This document shows, piece after piece, positions 8,220 to 15,868 of a stretch of 61,989 nucleotides of DNA. Made by a program: the position numbers and the translations under genes. The first letter of the stretch is position 1; the number at the start of each line of letters is the position of its first letter. The stretch is taken from positions 1 through 61,989 of the forward strand of contig SVGP01000019.1 of NCBI GenBank assembly GCA_015056255.1. Reading direction: 5' to 3'. The notes under the pieces were generated by a model. That model saw only the letters and a list, made by a program, of their open reading frames with translations, did not search any database and was not told the origin of the DNA. This DNA is from Clostridiales bacterium. Its GTDB lineage: Bacteria > Bacillota > Clostridia > Christensenellales > Aristaeellaceae.

Positions 8220-9497
8220 TTATTTGGCCAGCAGAAGGGTGAATTTTTCAAGATTCTTGCACAGTTCGCTTACAAACTTGCTCGCGGGAGAGCCGTCGAC
8301 GACTCTGTGGTCGTAGGTAAGAGAAAGACCCATGGCGGGATAGATGGACATCTGTCCGTTTACTTCGCGCACGCGCTGGGTGATGCCGCATACGCCCAGG
8401 ATGCCGGTCTGCGGCGGATTGATGACGGGGGTGAACATTTCAACGCCGGTCGCGCCGAGGTTGGATACGGTGAAGGTGCCGCCTGCAAGAAGATCGGGGC
8501 TGATCGCGCCGGAGCGGGCCGCTTCTGCCAGGGACTTGACTTCCTTGCTGATTTCAAGAAGGCTCTTTTGGTCGGCGTTAAAGATGGTGGGAACCATAAG
8601 GCCTCTGGGGGTATCAACGGCAACGCCTAAATTTACATGCTCAAAGCGGCGAAGCGTATCATCGCCGATCATGTTGGCGTTGAGATCTTTGTGGTTAAGA
8701 AGCGTTCTGGATACGGCATAGAGAACCATGTCGCCCAGGGTGATGCCGGCTACGTCGCCGCCAGCAGCCTTGCACTCCTTGCGGAACGCCTGAATGGCGG
8801 TCGCGTCGAAGGAATGATGGTTGGTGAGCTGAGCCATGGTGGAAAGAGAAGTGACCATGGACTTGGCAATGACCTTGCGGATGCCGGAGAACTTGATATC
8901 CTCGTATCCGTTTTCTGCCTTGGGGGCGGGAGCGGCTGCGGCGGGCTGAGCGGCCTCGGCGGGCTTGGCTTCCTCGGCCTTTGCGGCTGCGGGAACGCCC
9001 TCTTCCATCAGCTTTCTGATGTCGCGCTCAATGATGCGGCCATTGGGACCGGTGGGCGTTGCATACGCATAGTCAACGCCGGCGCGCTCGGAAAGGTTCT
9101 TGGCGCGGGGAGAAATGTGAATGCTGCCATCAGCGGTCTTGGTGGTCTCGGCGACTGCTTCTGCCTTGGGAGCTTCCTCGGCTGCGGGCGCTTCTTCGGC
9201 TGCTGCGGGGGCGGCGGCTTCAGCGGCTCCATCAGGAGCAAGCGCAGAATAATCCTCGCCCTTTGCGCCTACGGCGACAACGTTGGTAAAGCAGGGAACC
9301 TCGTCGCCCTCTTCAAAGAAGAACGCAAGGATTTCGCCGCTTTCTGTGCTTTCGCACTCGAAGGACGCCTTATCGGTTTCGTAGGTGAAAAGTACGTCGC
9401 CGACGTTTACTGTGTCCCCTACGTTTTTCATGAATTTTCCGATGATGCAGGATTCAACGGTAATGCCGGCTTTGGGCATAATAACTGCCTTTGCCAT
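8220..9497 (-). CDS. 2-oxoacid dehydrogenase E2, dihydrolipoyl acyltransferase
   Basis: Core of the dehydrogenase complex, transferring the acyl group from E1 to CoA. Domains in order: one lipoyl domain (1-80) with the lipoylated Lys43 in ETDKAS; an Ala/Pro/Glu-rich mobile linker (about 85-125); a peripheral-subunit binding domain (about 128-165, ISPRAKNLSERAGVD...PNGRIIERDI); a second Ala/Pro linker; and the CoA acyltransferase domain with His397 and Asp401-Gly402 in YDHRVVDG. The ribosome-binding site GGAGGAG is inside the end of the upstream dehydrogenase gene and the gap is only 3 bp. The acyl specificity (acetyl, acetoin-derived or branched) is undetermined. Confidence 0.95.
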   Translation of the reverse strand: MAKAVIMPKAGITVESCIIGKFMKNVGDTVNVGDVLFTYETDKASFECESTESGEILAFFFEEGDEVPCFTNVVAVGAKGEDYSALAPDGAAEAAAPAAAEEAPAAEEAPKAEAVAETTKTADGSIHISPRAKNLSERAGVDYAYATPTGPNGRIIERDIRKLMEEGVPAAAKAEEAKPAEAAQPAAAAPAPKAENGYEDIKFSGIRKVIAKSMVTSLSTMAQLTNHHSFDATAIQAFRKECKAAGGDVAGITLGDMVLYAVSRTLLNHKDLNANMIGDDTLRRFEHVNLGVAVDTPRGLMVPTIFNADQKSLLEISKEVKSLAEAARSGAISPDLLAGGTFTVSNLGATGVEMFTPVINPPQTGILGVCGITQRVREVNGQMSIYPAMGLSLTYDHRVVDGSPASKFVSELCKNLEKFTLLLAK

Positions 9498-9500
9498 AAT

Positions 9501-10769
9501 TTAGTTCTCCTCCTTCGCCAAAGTGTTCAGAAGATAATCCTCCGCTTCCTTATTCCAAAGGCCGTTGGTCTTCTTCGTAAGTTCATCGAGCTTTTTGTAC
9601 ATGGGATCGGTCTTGCCTTTCTCTTCAAACTCGGTGATCGCGGTTAAGGGCATGTTGATGTGGGTGTAGATGAGCTTCTTTCCGCCGGGGATTTTGGGGA
9701 GGTTGAGGGTGGTATCGATAACGGCGTCGATGCCGCCGATGTGGGTTACGAGCGCGGCGGGCGTGAGCTTGCTTTCGCCCATCATTTCGAGGCATTCCTT
9801 CATATCGTCGGTGTTTCCGCCGGAGGTGCCGACGATGTGGGTGGAAGCGTAGTGCACGTTATAGAAGTTGAGCTTGGCGTAGAAATCCTTCTTGGAGGGG
9901 CCTGCAAAGAAGTTGAGGCAGCCGTCGTTTCCGAGGATTGCGTCGGCCTGCTCGATGACGACGGGAACGGGCGCGAAGGCAACAACGTCGTCATAGCCGG
10001 TTCCGTCGGTCATTGCAAGAAGCGCTTCAACAGGATTTTCGCATGCGCCGGTATTTACATAGTGAACATCGATACCCATGCGTGCGGCTTCTTCCTTGGT
10101 GAAGATGGAAGCGGCGCGGTCGAGTCTGGCCTGATCGATATCGGTGATAACCAGAAGGGACGGACGGCGGTCGGTGTGCATGATGTAATCAATAGCGGCT
10201 AAGCCCATGGGGCCGACAGAAGCGAGCAGCGCCATTTTGCCGCCCTCTTTGATGCCCATCTTGTGCTCATAAACGCCGTTGGTGGTGTGATACATGGCCT
10301 TAAAGGTTCCAGCTACGCAGGACAGGGGCTCGGAGAGGGAGCCGCCGTAGAAGTCATCTCCCTTGTAGGGAAGCAGGCAGCCACATTCCATGAACATGCC
10401 GGGGATGACGATGTAGGTGGCGTTTCCGCCGATGGTCTTAAAGGAATAGCCGGGCGCCCAGGGCTGGCCCTTGTAATTGATGTTCGGCTGGATGGCGAAC
10501 TTCTGGCCGGGTACAAACTGAGAAGCCCACTTAGCGCCGACCTTTTCAATCACGCCGCAGAACTCGTGACCCATGATGGTGGGGTTGTCCGCTACGTCGT
10601 CGGGCACGCGCTTGTGATCTGCGCCCTGCATGGCAGCCTTGTAGGTGGACATGCAGATGGAGTCGCAAACGACCTTGGCTAAGATTTCGTCTTCTTTGAT
10701 CTCGGGAAGCTCAAAGCTTTCAAGTCTTAAATCGTTTTTGCCGTAAAGGCGAACCGCTTTGGTGAACAT
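9501..10769 (-). CDS. zinc-type alcohol dehydrogenase, L-sorbose-1-phosphate reductase-like
   Basis: Medium-chain dehydrogenase of 422 aa, longer than a plain alcohol dehydrogenase. It has the catalytic-zinc GHEFCGVI motif (67-74), and I see no four-Cys structural zinc lobe. From the start (KAVRLYGKNDLRLE) to the end (PGGKKLIYTHI) it reads like L-sorbose-1-phosphate reductases (SorE type), which reduce a ketose phosphate to a hexitol phosphate. That is recall of the family, not an alignment. The start is ATG 10769 after GGGAGGAAAA; an upstream in-frame start reaches 52 codons into the PHP gene and has no site. The gap to the PHP gene is 2 bp. Alternative: a butanediol/acetoin-type dehydrogenase, which would also fit an E1-E2-E3 operon. 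Confidence 0.85.
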   Translation of the reverse strand: MFTKAVRLYGKNDLRLESFELPEIKEDEILAKVVCDSICMSTYKAAMQGADHKRVPDDVADNPTIMGHEFCGVIEKVGAKWASQFVPGQKFAIQPNINYKGQPWAPGYSFKTIGGNATYIVIPGMFMECGCLLPYKGDDFYGGSLSEPLSCVAGTFKAMYHTTNGVYEHKMGIKEGGKMALLASVGPMGLAAIDYIMHTDRRPSLLVITDIDQARLDRAASIFTKEEAARMGIDVHYVNTGACENPVEALLAMTDGTGYDDVVAFAPVPVVIEQADAILGNDGCLNFFAGPSKKDFYAKLNFYNVHYASTHIVGTSGGNTDDMKECLEMMGESKLTPAALVTHIGGIDAVIDTTLNLPKIPGGKKLIYTHINMPLTAITEFEEKGKTDPMYKKLDELTKKTNGLWNKEAEDYLLNTLAKEEN

Positions 10770-10771
10770 TT

Positions 10772-11944
10772 TTATTTTTCCTCCCTGATTTCGGATTTTA
10801 CAAGTTCCCATGCGCGATCGACCAGATGCGCAAATTTCGGATTGGCAAGCTCTTTGCAGATGAACGACTGGCGGGAAGAATTGATGTCCTCGCCGGAAAT
10901 CTGCGTAAAGCCCATTTTGTCGCAAAGGGACATGAGCCTGTCGAGCTGTGCGATCGTGTTTCTTGAGGGCATGTAGGTTACGCCCTTAACGCCCTTTTCG
11001 CGGATGAAAGCGAGGAGCTCTTCAAGGTATTCGTCCTCAAACTTCTGCGCCTTCTTATCGCCCGTTACGCTGTCTCCGATATCCCCAAGATACGCATAGC
11101 ACAGCGTGCAGCCGATGTCGTTTGCAAATGCAACCGCTTCATCAAGCGTCATCATTTCCTCTTCCGCGGAAATATAGGTGCGCACGTTGAGCTCGCTCTT
11201 CATAACGCCCAGAAGGTCGTATACAAAATGCTCGCTCTCGGTGTCGTTGAGCCACGCGGTAACCTTCGCGCTGGGCGTAATTCCGAGCTTGTCCTTTAAG
11301 AAGGAGACGACGTTTTCGCGGCCAACGGCTTCGATTATTTTAAGGCTCAGCGCGTACAGAAGATGTCTTTCCGTAACGCTTCCGCCGTTTTTGAAATTGG
11401 AAATCGGAACGACGTCTTTTTCAAAATCGAGATGGATGCCGTACTGGCCCATGATCTCGTTGATTTTTTGGGTCATCTTCTTGTTGCGCTCGTTTCGCTT
11501 TACGGCGAGCTCATGAAGCTTTGCCTGCGCTTTATCGAAGCTTTCGCACGGCACGGAATGAAACGCCATATACGCCGCGCCCGGCTCATCGGGATGGTTG
11601 GTTCGCTTGTCGGCGAAGGGCGTGCCCTTTAAAGATACGCGGGCTTCGAAGCCGCAGGTGGTTCCCATGTTTGCGATTTTTCCGGCTTCTCTAAATTCCT
11701 TTGCGCCGCCGATGGAATCGTGATCCATGATGCCGCAGGTGAGAAGGCCCTCCGCGCGCGCAAAATACACGGCGGCGGTCGGAGAATAGGGCGAGAAGGA
11801 ATAAATGGTGTGGATATGGTTATTGGCAAATTCAGGCTTTGCCTTGGGCGCTTCCGTTTCCGCTGCGAGCACCTTTTTAAGGTTTTCAAGGCGCTCTTCG
11901 GGCGTAGGCGCGTTTAAAAGGGCGAGAATTTCTTTTTTGTTCAT
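10772..11944 (-). CDS. PHP-domain metal-dependent phosphoesterase-like protein
   Basis: Cytosolic 390-aa protein with the polymerase-and-histidinol-phosphatase fold. The metal-site motifs are visible: HIHT (about 43-46) followed by YSFSPYSP, GIMDHDS, and GFEARVSL with a conserved Glu. PHP proteins of this kind hydrolyse phosphate monoesters or act as metal hydrolases; the substrate is unknown. The middle (about 150-300) has a long helical insertion not typical of histidinol phosphatases. It lies between the SDR and sorbose-1-phosphate-reductase-like genes with 23-bp and 2-bp gaps, so a role on a phosphorylated sugar or polyol intermediate is a reasonable inference. A GAGG site precedes ATG 11944. 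Confidence 0.8.
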   Translation of the reverse strand: MNKKEILALLNAPTPEERLENLKKVLAAETEAPKAKPEFANNHIHTIYSFSPYSPTAAVYFARAEGLLTCGIMDHDSIGGAKEFREAGKIANMGTTCGFEARVSLKGTPFADKRTNHPDEPGAAYMAFHSVPCESFDKAQAKLHELAVKRNERNKKMTQKINEIMGQYGIHLDFEKDVVPISNFKNGGSVTERHLLYALSLKIIEAVGRENVVSFLKDKLGITPSAKVTAWLNDTESEHFVYDLLGVMKSELNVRTYISAEEEMMTLDEAVAFANDIGCTLCYAYLGDIGDSVTGDKKAQKFEDEYLEELLAFIREKGVKGVTYMPSRNTIAQLDRLMSLCDKMGFTQISGEDINSSRQSFICKELANPKFAHLVDRAWELVKSEIREEK

Positions 11945-11967
11945 TTGAGAATCCTCATCTTATTTAC

Positions 11968-12840
11968 TTAGTTCAGCATGATCTGACCGCCCGTTACGGG
12001 GATGGCCTGACCGGTTTCATACTTCTGCTCTACGCAGTAGGTTAGCGCAAGCGCTACGTCCTCAGGCATGCAGCCGCGCTTGATCAGGGACTTGGACAGA
12101 TAGAACGCGCGAACGTCTTCGACCGTCTTCGCGCCGGGAACCTTGCCCGCGTTCAGATACTGTACGAAAAGGCCCTTTACGGGATCGCTCCAGAGGGGGC
12201 CGTCGTAATAGTTGCCGGGGCAGATGGAATTGACCTTGATGTTGAAGGGCGCAAGCTCCATAGCGAAGGACTGGGTAAGGCCGATGCCGCCGAACTTTCC
12301 GCCGGCGTAGGCGAAGTTGTTCTTGCTGCCTTCAAGGCCGGACTTGGAGTTGATCTGGATGATGTCGAAGAACTTTTCAGGCGCGGCTTCGTGCTGAGCC
12401 TTCATGATCTGGGACGCGTACTTTGCGCAGAGGAAATAGCCGTTGTAGTTGATCTTGGTGACAAGCTCGAACCGGTTCGGCTCCATTTCATCAAGGCTAC
12501 CGGCAATGGCGATGCCCGCGTTGGCGACGATGATGTCAAGGCCTTTGAAATGCTCAACGGTTTTAATGATCATATCTTCAACGGATTCCGCGCTGCTGAC
12601 GTCAACCTTAACGCCCATGGCGTTTTCGCCGAATTCAGAAGCAACCTGCATGGCGAGGGGCTCGTTCAAGTCGGCGATCACGACGGATGCGCCTTCTTTG
12701 AGCATCTCCTTGGCGATACCATAGCCAAAGCCCTGGGCTGCGCCGGTGACGATGGCGATCTTTCCAGCCAAGCGGCCTGTAGTCGCCGGGCGGTTATAAA
12801 CATTTTCTTTTGCGATGAGTTTCGCCTGTTCCATATTCAT
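11968..12840 (-). CDS. short-chain dehydrogenase/reductase (sorbitol-6-phosphate dehydrogenase / RhaD-SDR-like)
   Basis: NAD(P)-dependent SDR of 290 aa: cofactor motif TGAAQGFGYGIA, NAG motif (VANAGIA), catalytic Ser in INSKSG and YAGGK as the Tyr/Lys pair, ending IPVTGGQIMLN. It resembles sorbitol-6-phosphate 2-dehydrogenases and the SDR half of bifunctional rhamnulose-1-phosphate aldolase/dehydrogenases. The adjacent upstream gene encodes the matching aldolase half, so the two look like a split version of that fusion. The ribosome-binding site is GGAGG and the spacing to the aldolase gene is 21 bp. The substrate, a ketose/polyol phosphate or a lactaldehyde-like product, is not resolved by sequence. 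Confidence 0.88.
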   Translation of the reverse strand: MNMEQAKLIAKENVYNRPATTGRLAGKIAIVTGAAQGFGYGIAKEMLKEGASVVIADLNEPLAMQVASEFGENAMGVKVDVSSAESVEDMIIKTVEHFKGLDIIVANAGIAIAGSLDEMEPNRFELVTKINYNGYFLCAKYASQIMKAQHEAAPEKFFDIIQINSKSGLEGSKNNFAYAGGKFGGIGLTQSFAMELAPFNIKVNSICPGNYYDGPLWSDPVKGLFVQYLNAGKVPGAKTVEDVRAFYLSKSLIKRGCMPEDVALALTYCVEQKYETGQAIPVTGGQIMLN

Positions 12841-12861
12841 AAGAACCTATCCTCCGATTCT

Positions 12862-13908
12862 TTACTTTACGCTCTTTCTGTAGCTTTCAACTTCCCAGTT
12901 GACGATGAAGTTCACAAGCTCCTCAGCCATGGGCTGCTCGCCGCCGAAGGCTTTTGCATAGGTCGCAACCTTCATCGCGTCTTTTACCAGCGTCATGCAG
13001 TTGTTGGCGTTTTTCTCGGTGTCGCCGATGGCGTAAATGCCGACGCCCTTCATGATGATGACGTTTGCATCGATATTGTCCAGGCAGCCTTCGCACATGG
13101 CAAATTTTACCTTCGGGCCGCAATATACGATCTGATCAGGATTAAAGGGCTTCATGATGGGCTCAGCCGCCTGTTTGCTTTCTGCAAACTTAAGCGCAGT
13201 GGGGCTGGCGTTAAACTGAACGAAGTTCTTGCCGGAAACGCGCTTGATTTTCTCGGCAAAGCCTGGCTCGTCGCCTTCAAATTCCACGTCCGGGAATTCC
13301 TTTACCTGGGAATTCAGTGCATTCATCATGCCGTTAAGGCTCGTGGCAAGGCCCTCAACGGTGTCGGCTGCAAAGAATACGCCGTGGTTTTCGAGCAGCA
13401 CGGTCTTGATGGTCTTTTTCGATGCGTCAAAGATGTCCTTCATGAGCTTTGCAAGGACATAGCCGGGCTTGCACGCAGGCACCCATACGACGCTGTCTCC
13501 GAAGAGTCTGGCGCATTCTTCCTTGCCGTTCTTGGCGCAGGTCAGGCCGTTTACAAGGGACGGATGCAGATGCAGAACGAACTTCTGCGGGAAAAGCGCG
13601 TGCAAAAGCGCTTCAACGCTCGGACGCTTCGCTTCTTCGCCAGGGAGCTTTGCGTCGGTTACATCCTTTAAGAACTTGGCTTCGCGTGCCACGTCGTCCT
13701 CGGGATAAACGTCGTCAAGCATATTTAAAAGCTTCGTGTGGTTCATGCCGACAAAGGTCTCGGTGACCGCATCCTTAAGCGCGGTGCCGCTGCCCTTTAC
13801 ATACATTACGCCGTCTTCCTTCATGGAAGTGTTGCCGCCGCCGCAGGTAACCAGATCCGGGTTCGCACCGTAAAGACGGGAGAAGTAGATAAGCGGGGAG
13901 AGATTCAT
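12862..13908 (-). CDS. class II (zinc) aldolase, RhaD/AraD-like
   Basis: Zinc-dependent class II aldolase of 348 aa, which would split a ketose-1-phosphate into dihydroxyacetone phosphate and an aldehyde. Visible motifs: an early CGGGNTSMK; the zinc-binding LHLHPS; and a later LLENHGVFF histidine. The C-terminal FGG.QPM...NWEVE.YR segment is the hinge sequence I associate with the aldolase half of bifunctional aldolase/short-chain dehydrogenases (B. subtilis YuxG type); here the protein stops at that point and the SDR is a separate downstream gene. The ATG overlaps the deoR stop (ATGA) and uses the GGAGGA site inside deoR. No sugar kinase or isomerase is in the operon. Confidence 0.86.
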   Translation of the reverse strand: MNLSPLIYFSRLYGANPDLVTCGGGNTSMKEDGVMYVKGSGTALKDAVTETFVGMNHTKLLNMLDDVYPEDDVAREAKFLKDVTDAKLPGEEAKRPSVEALLHALFPQKFVLHLHPSLVNGLTCAKNGKEECARLFGDSVVWVPACKPGYVLAKLMKDIFDASKKTIKTVLLENHGVFFAADTVEGLATSLNGMMNALNSQVKEFPDVEFEGDEPGFAEKIKRVSGKNFVQFNASPTALKFAESKQAAEPIMKPFNPDQIVYCGPKVKFAMCEGCLDNIDANVIIMKGVGIYAIGDTEKNANNCMTLVKDAMKVATYAKAFGGEQPMAEELVNFIVNWEVESYRKSVK

Positions 13909-14690
13909 TTCTTTATTCCTCCTACGTTTTTTTCATACATGAGATGAACGCCAAGTGTATCGAGCGCTTCCGTCCAGCGCTCAGGTGGCTGAATGTCGGT
14001 TACGATGGTGTGTACGGATTGAATATCGCCGATCTTGGCAAAGGCTATCTTGTCAAACTTTGCATGATCCACAGCCAGAATCACCTGTCTGGCCGAGGCC
14101 ATCATGGCGCGCTTGATCAGCGCCGTGTCCTCATGCCGGTCGGTAAAGCCTGCGCGGATATCGATGCTTCCACAGGACAGAATCGCCTTGTCAACATGAT
14201 AAGAGCGCACCATGCTCTCCGCCTGATGTCCGGCAAAAGAGGGTGCGCTCGATCTGAGAGCGCCGCCCGTGCAGAGGACATTCCACCCCTGCACAGGTGC
14301 GATCTCACGGATGATTTCCATGGAATTGGTGATGATGGTTAAGTTTTTCTTGTCCTTTAATTCCTTCGCGACGAAAAAGGAGGTGGAACTTTCATCGAGG
14401 ATGATATATTCGCCGTCGTGGATCAGGGAAGCTACCTGCTTTGCGATTATGCCCTTTTCGCTTACGCCGCTTCTTTTTCGAACGTCATAGGGCGTTTCCT
14501 CGTGATCGTCTTCCTTCAGGATCGCTCCGCCATAGGCGCGGCTCAAAAGGCCTTCGTTTTCGAGGCGCTCAAGGTCGCGGCGGATGGTCTCCTCAGACAC
14601 GGAAAAGGCGCGGGAAAGCTGACCTACATAAACACGCTTTTCATTCTTGATGGAGTCAAGAATCTGCTTTCTGCGTTCCACTGCAAGCAT
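13905..14690 (-). CDS. DeoR-family transcriptional regulator of the catabolic operon
   Basis: This 261-aa repressor has the N-terminal DeoR helix-turn-helix (VGQLSRAFSVSEETIRRDLERLENEGLLSRAYGGA, about 22-56, of which SEETIRRDLERLE is the recognition region) and a C-terminal phosphosugar-binding ISOCOT-like domain (DGEYIILDESST, TITNSMEI, GGALR). Such proteins usually repress a sugar operon and are released by a phosphorylated sugar intermediate. It is the first gene of the ten-gene operon and overlaps the aldolase start by 4 bp, so it is made with its targets. A perfect 12-bp inverted repeat in its promoter is a likely operator. The start is ATG 14690 after AAAGGAGG. Confidence 0.93.
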   Translation of the reverse strand: MLAVERRKQILDSIKNEKRVYVGQLSRAFSVSEETIRRDLERLENEGLLSRAYGGAILKEDDHEETPYDVRKRSGVSEKGIIAKQVASLIHDGEYIILDESSTSFFVAKELKDKKNLTIITNSMEIIREIAPVQGWNVLCTGGALRSSAPSFAGHQAESMVRSYHVDKAILSCGSIDIRAGFTDRHEDTALIKRAMMASARQVILAVDHAKFDKIAFAKIGDIQSVHTIVTDIQPPERWTEALDTLGVHLMYEKNVGGIKK

Positions 14691-14722
14691 ACTTTCGCAC
14701 CCTCCTTTTTAAGGATACATAT

Positions 14723-14789
14723 ATTGTACCATACATGCGCAAAAAAGGCTATATTTTTCATGTTGGATTATGTGTTATTTTTTGCGCAT
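14723..14789 (-). promoter_or_regulatory. deoR operon promoter with inverted-repeat operator
   Basis: On the minus strand an extended -10 element (TGGTACAAT, hexamer 14728-14723) has no good -35, as expected for a regulated promoter. It sits beside a perfect 12-bp inverted repeat, ATGCGCAAAAAA (14735-14746) and TTTTTTGCGCAT (14778-14789), separated by 31 bp. The proximal arm covers the spacer upstream of the -10. The half-site spacing of about four helical turns would suit a looping tetrameric or octameric DeoR repressor binding its own promoter. Confidence 0.65.
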
Positions 14790-14852
14790 TTGTGGGATTG
14801 TGTGGACTTTTAACCTCAATGATCGCACAAATCCGATCAAAAACGGTCAAAC

Positions 14853-15848
14853 TTAACGGCGTCTGCGCATCTTTAGATTCAGAGAATCAGATCCGACGGA
14901 TGCAATTACAACCGCGACCACAGATACCACAATGCCTTTGTAGTAATCAGGATCCTTGTATGCATCAATGATCGTAATATCGTCGTATACGCCGTTTTCC
15001 ACATCCGCCATAAGTTCCCCGTAATATGGAATTTCCGGATCGGACACGCCGTAAGCTTCCATGTAGCCTGCGGTTTCGCGCATGCTTTCATAATACTGGT
15101 TGGTGCTGACGGTATATCCGACTGCACGTCCGATCAAAAGTGCAAAGAGGGAAAATGCAAGTATGGTAACGGAGGTCAGTCGGTTTGGCACCCTGCTCAT
15201 TTTTTCAAACAGGAATTTGATCAGAAACACGCTCAGAAGCGCGGCAATAACATTGACAAGAAAGCTTCCGCCAAGACCCACAACCGTCCACAAAACAACG
15301 GAAATTGCGCAGCCTGCCGCAGCACCTGCGAGTCCTCTGATCATGCGCTTTTTTTCAATTGTCCTTCGATTGTCCGCCTTTTTGGCCTTTCCTGCGCTTT
15401 CAAGGTTCACGCAGTCCGGGCATACGGGCACGACAAGACCGTTTTCCATCTTGTATTCGGGCTTGACATCCTGCATTTCCTTTCGGCAGTACGCGCACAA
15501 AAGTCCCATCTCGCGGCCATACGGGCGCAGAAGAAGATCGCATTCCATTAAAAAGCGTTCCAAAGCATTGGATACATCCTCGTCATCGTTAAGCGCAATT
15601 TTGAGAAAGCCCTTATTTTCCTCGCTGTCGTAAACCTTGGCGCCCAGCCGCTCTCCCCTTGCGTTCATTTCGCTGATGAGATCCCGTCTTTCCTTTCTTC
15701 CCGCCGGCGGAAGGTCGAGATACAGGTAAACGGAGACAGACGCATCTTCCTTTTTGAGAACCATGTGCATGTCATTGTACGTGCCGTAGTATTGTCCGGA
15801 CATTTCGGAAAATGCGTAGGCGTCAATAAACTCCTTTAAAAATGTCAT
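14853..15848 (-). CDS. zinc-ribbon membrane protein of unknown function
   Basis: I do not recognise this 331-aa protein. The N-terminal ~120 residues are soluble and look alpha/beta. Next comes a candidate zinc ribbon (CAYC about 127-130 and CPDC about 149-152), a basic stretch (RRTIEKKRM), three strongly hydrophobic segments (about 173-260), an acidic loop and a final hydrophobic segment near the Arg-rich C-terminus. The start is ATG 15848 with GGGAGGAAAG; an ATG 24 nt upstream overlaps that site. It lies 20 bp after the glycosidase gene and is probably co-transcribed with it. A role in transport or sensing linked to that glycosidase is only a guess. Confidence 0.65.
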   Translation of the reverse strand: MTFLKEFIDAYAFSEMSGQYYGTYNDMHMVLKKEDASVSVYLYLDLPPAGRKERRDLISEMNARGERLGAKVYDSEENKGFLKIALNDDEDVSNALERFLMECDLLLRPYGREMGLLCAYCRKEMQDVKPEYKMENGLVVPVCPDCVNLESAGKAKKADNRRTIEKKRMIRGLAGAAAGCAISVVLWTVVGLGGSFLVNVIAALLSVFLIKFLFEKMSRVPNRLTSVTILAFSLFALLIGRAVGYTVSTNQYYESMRETAGYMEAYGVSDPEIPYYGELMADVENGVYDDITIIDAYKDPDYYKGIVVSVVAVVIASVGSDSLNLKMRRRR

Positions 15849-15868
15849 TGTCTTTCCTCCCTTCGCTG

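Noticed and set aside
8637..9647. 336-codon plus-strand frame opposite the E2 gene, Gly/Cys-rich
   Set aside because: The Gly/Cys runs are the reverse complement of the Ala/Pro linker of E2; not a gene.
12391..13671. 426-codon plus-strand frame opposite the SDR and aldolase genes
   Set aside because: Antisense shadow spanning two recognised genes and their junction; no start signals.
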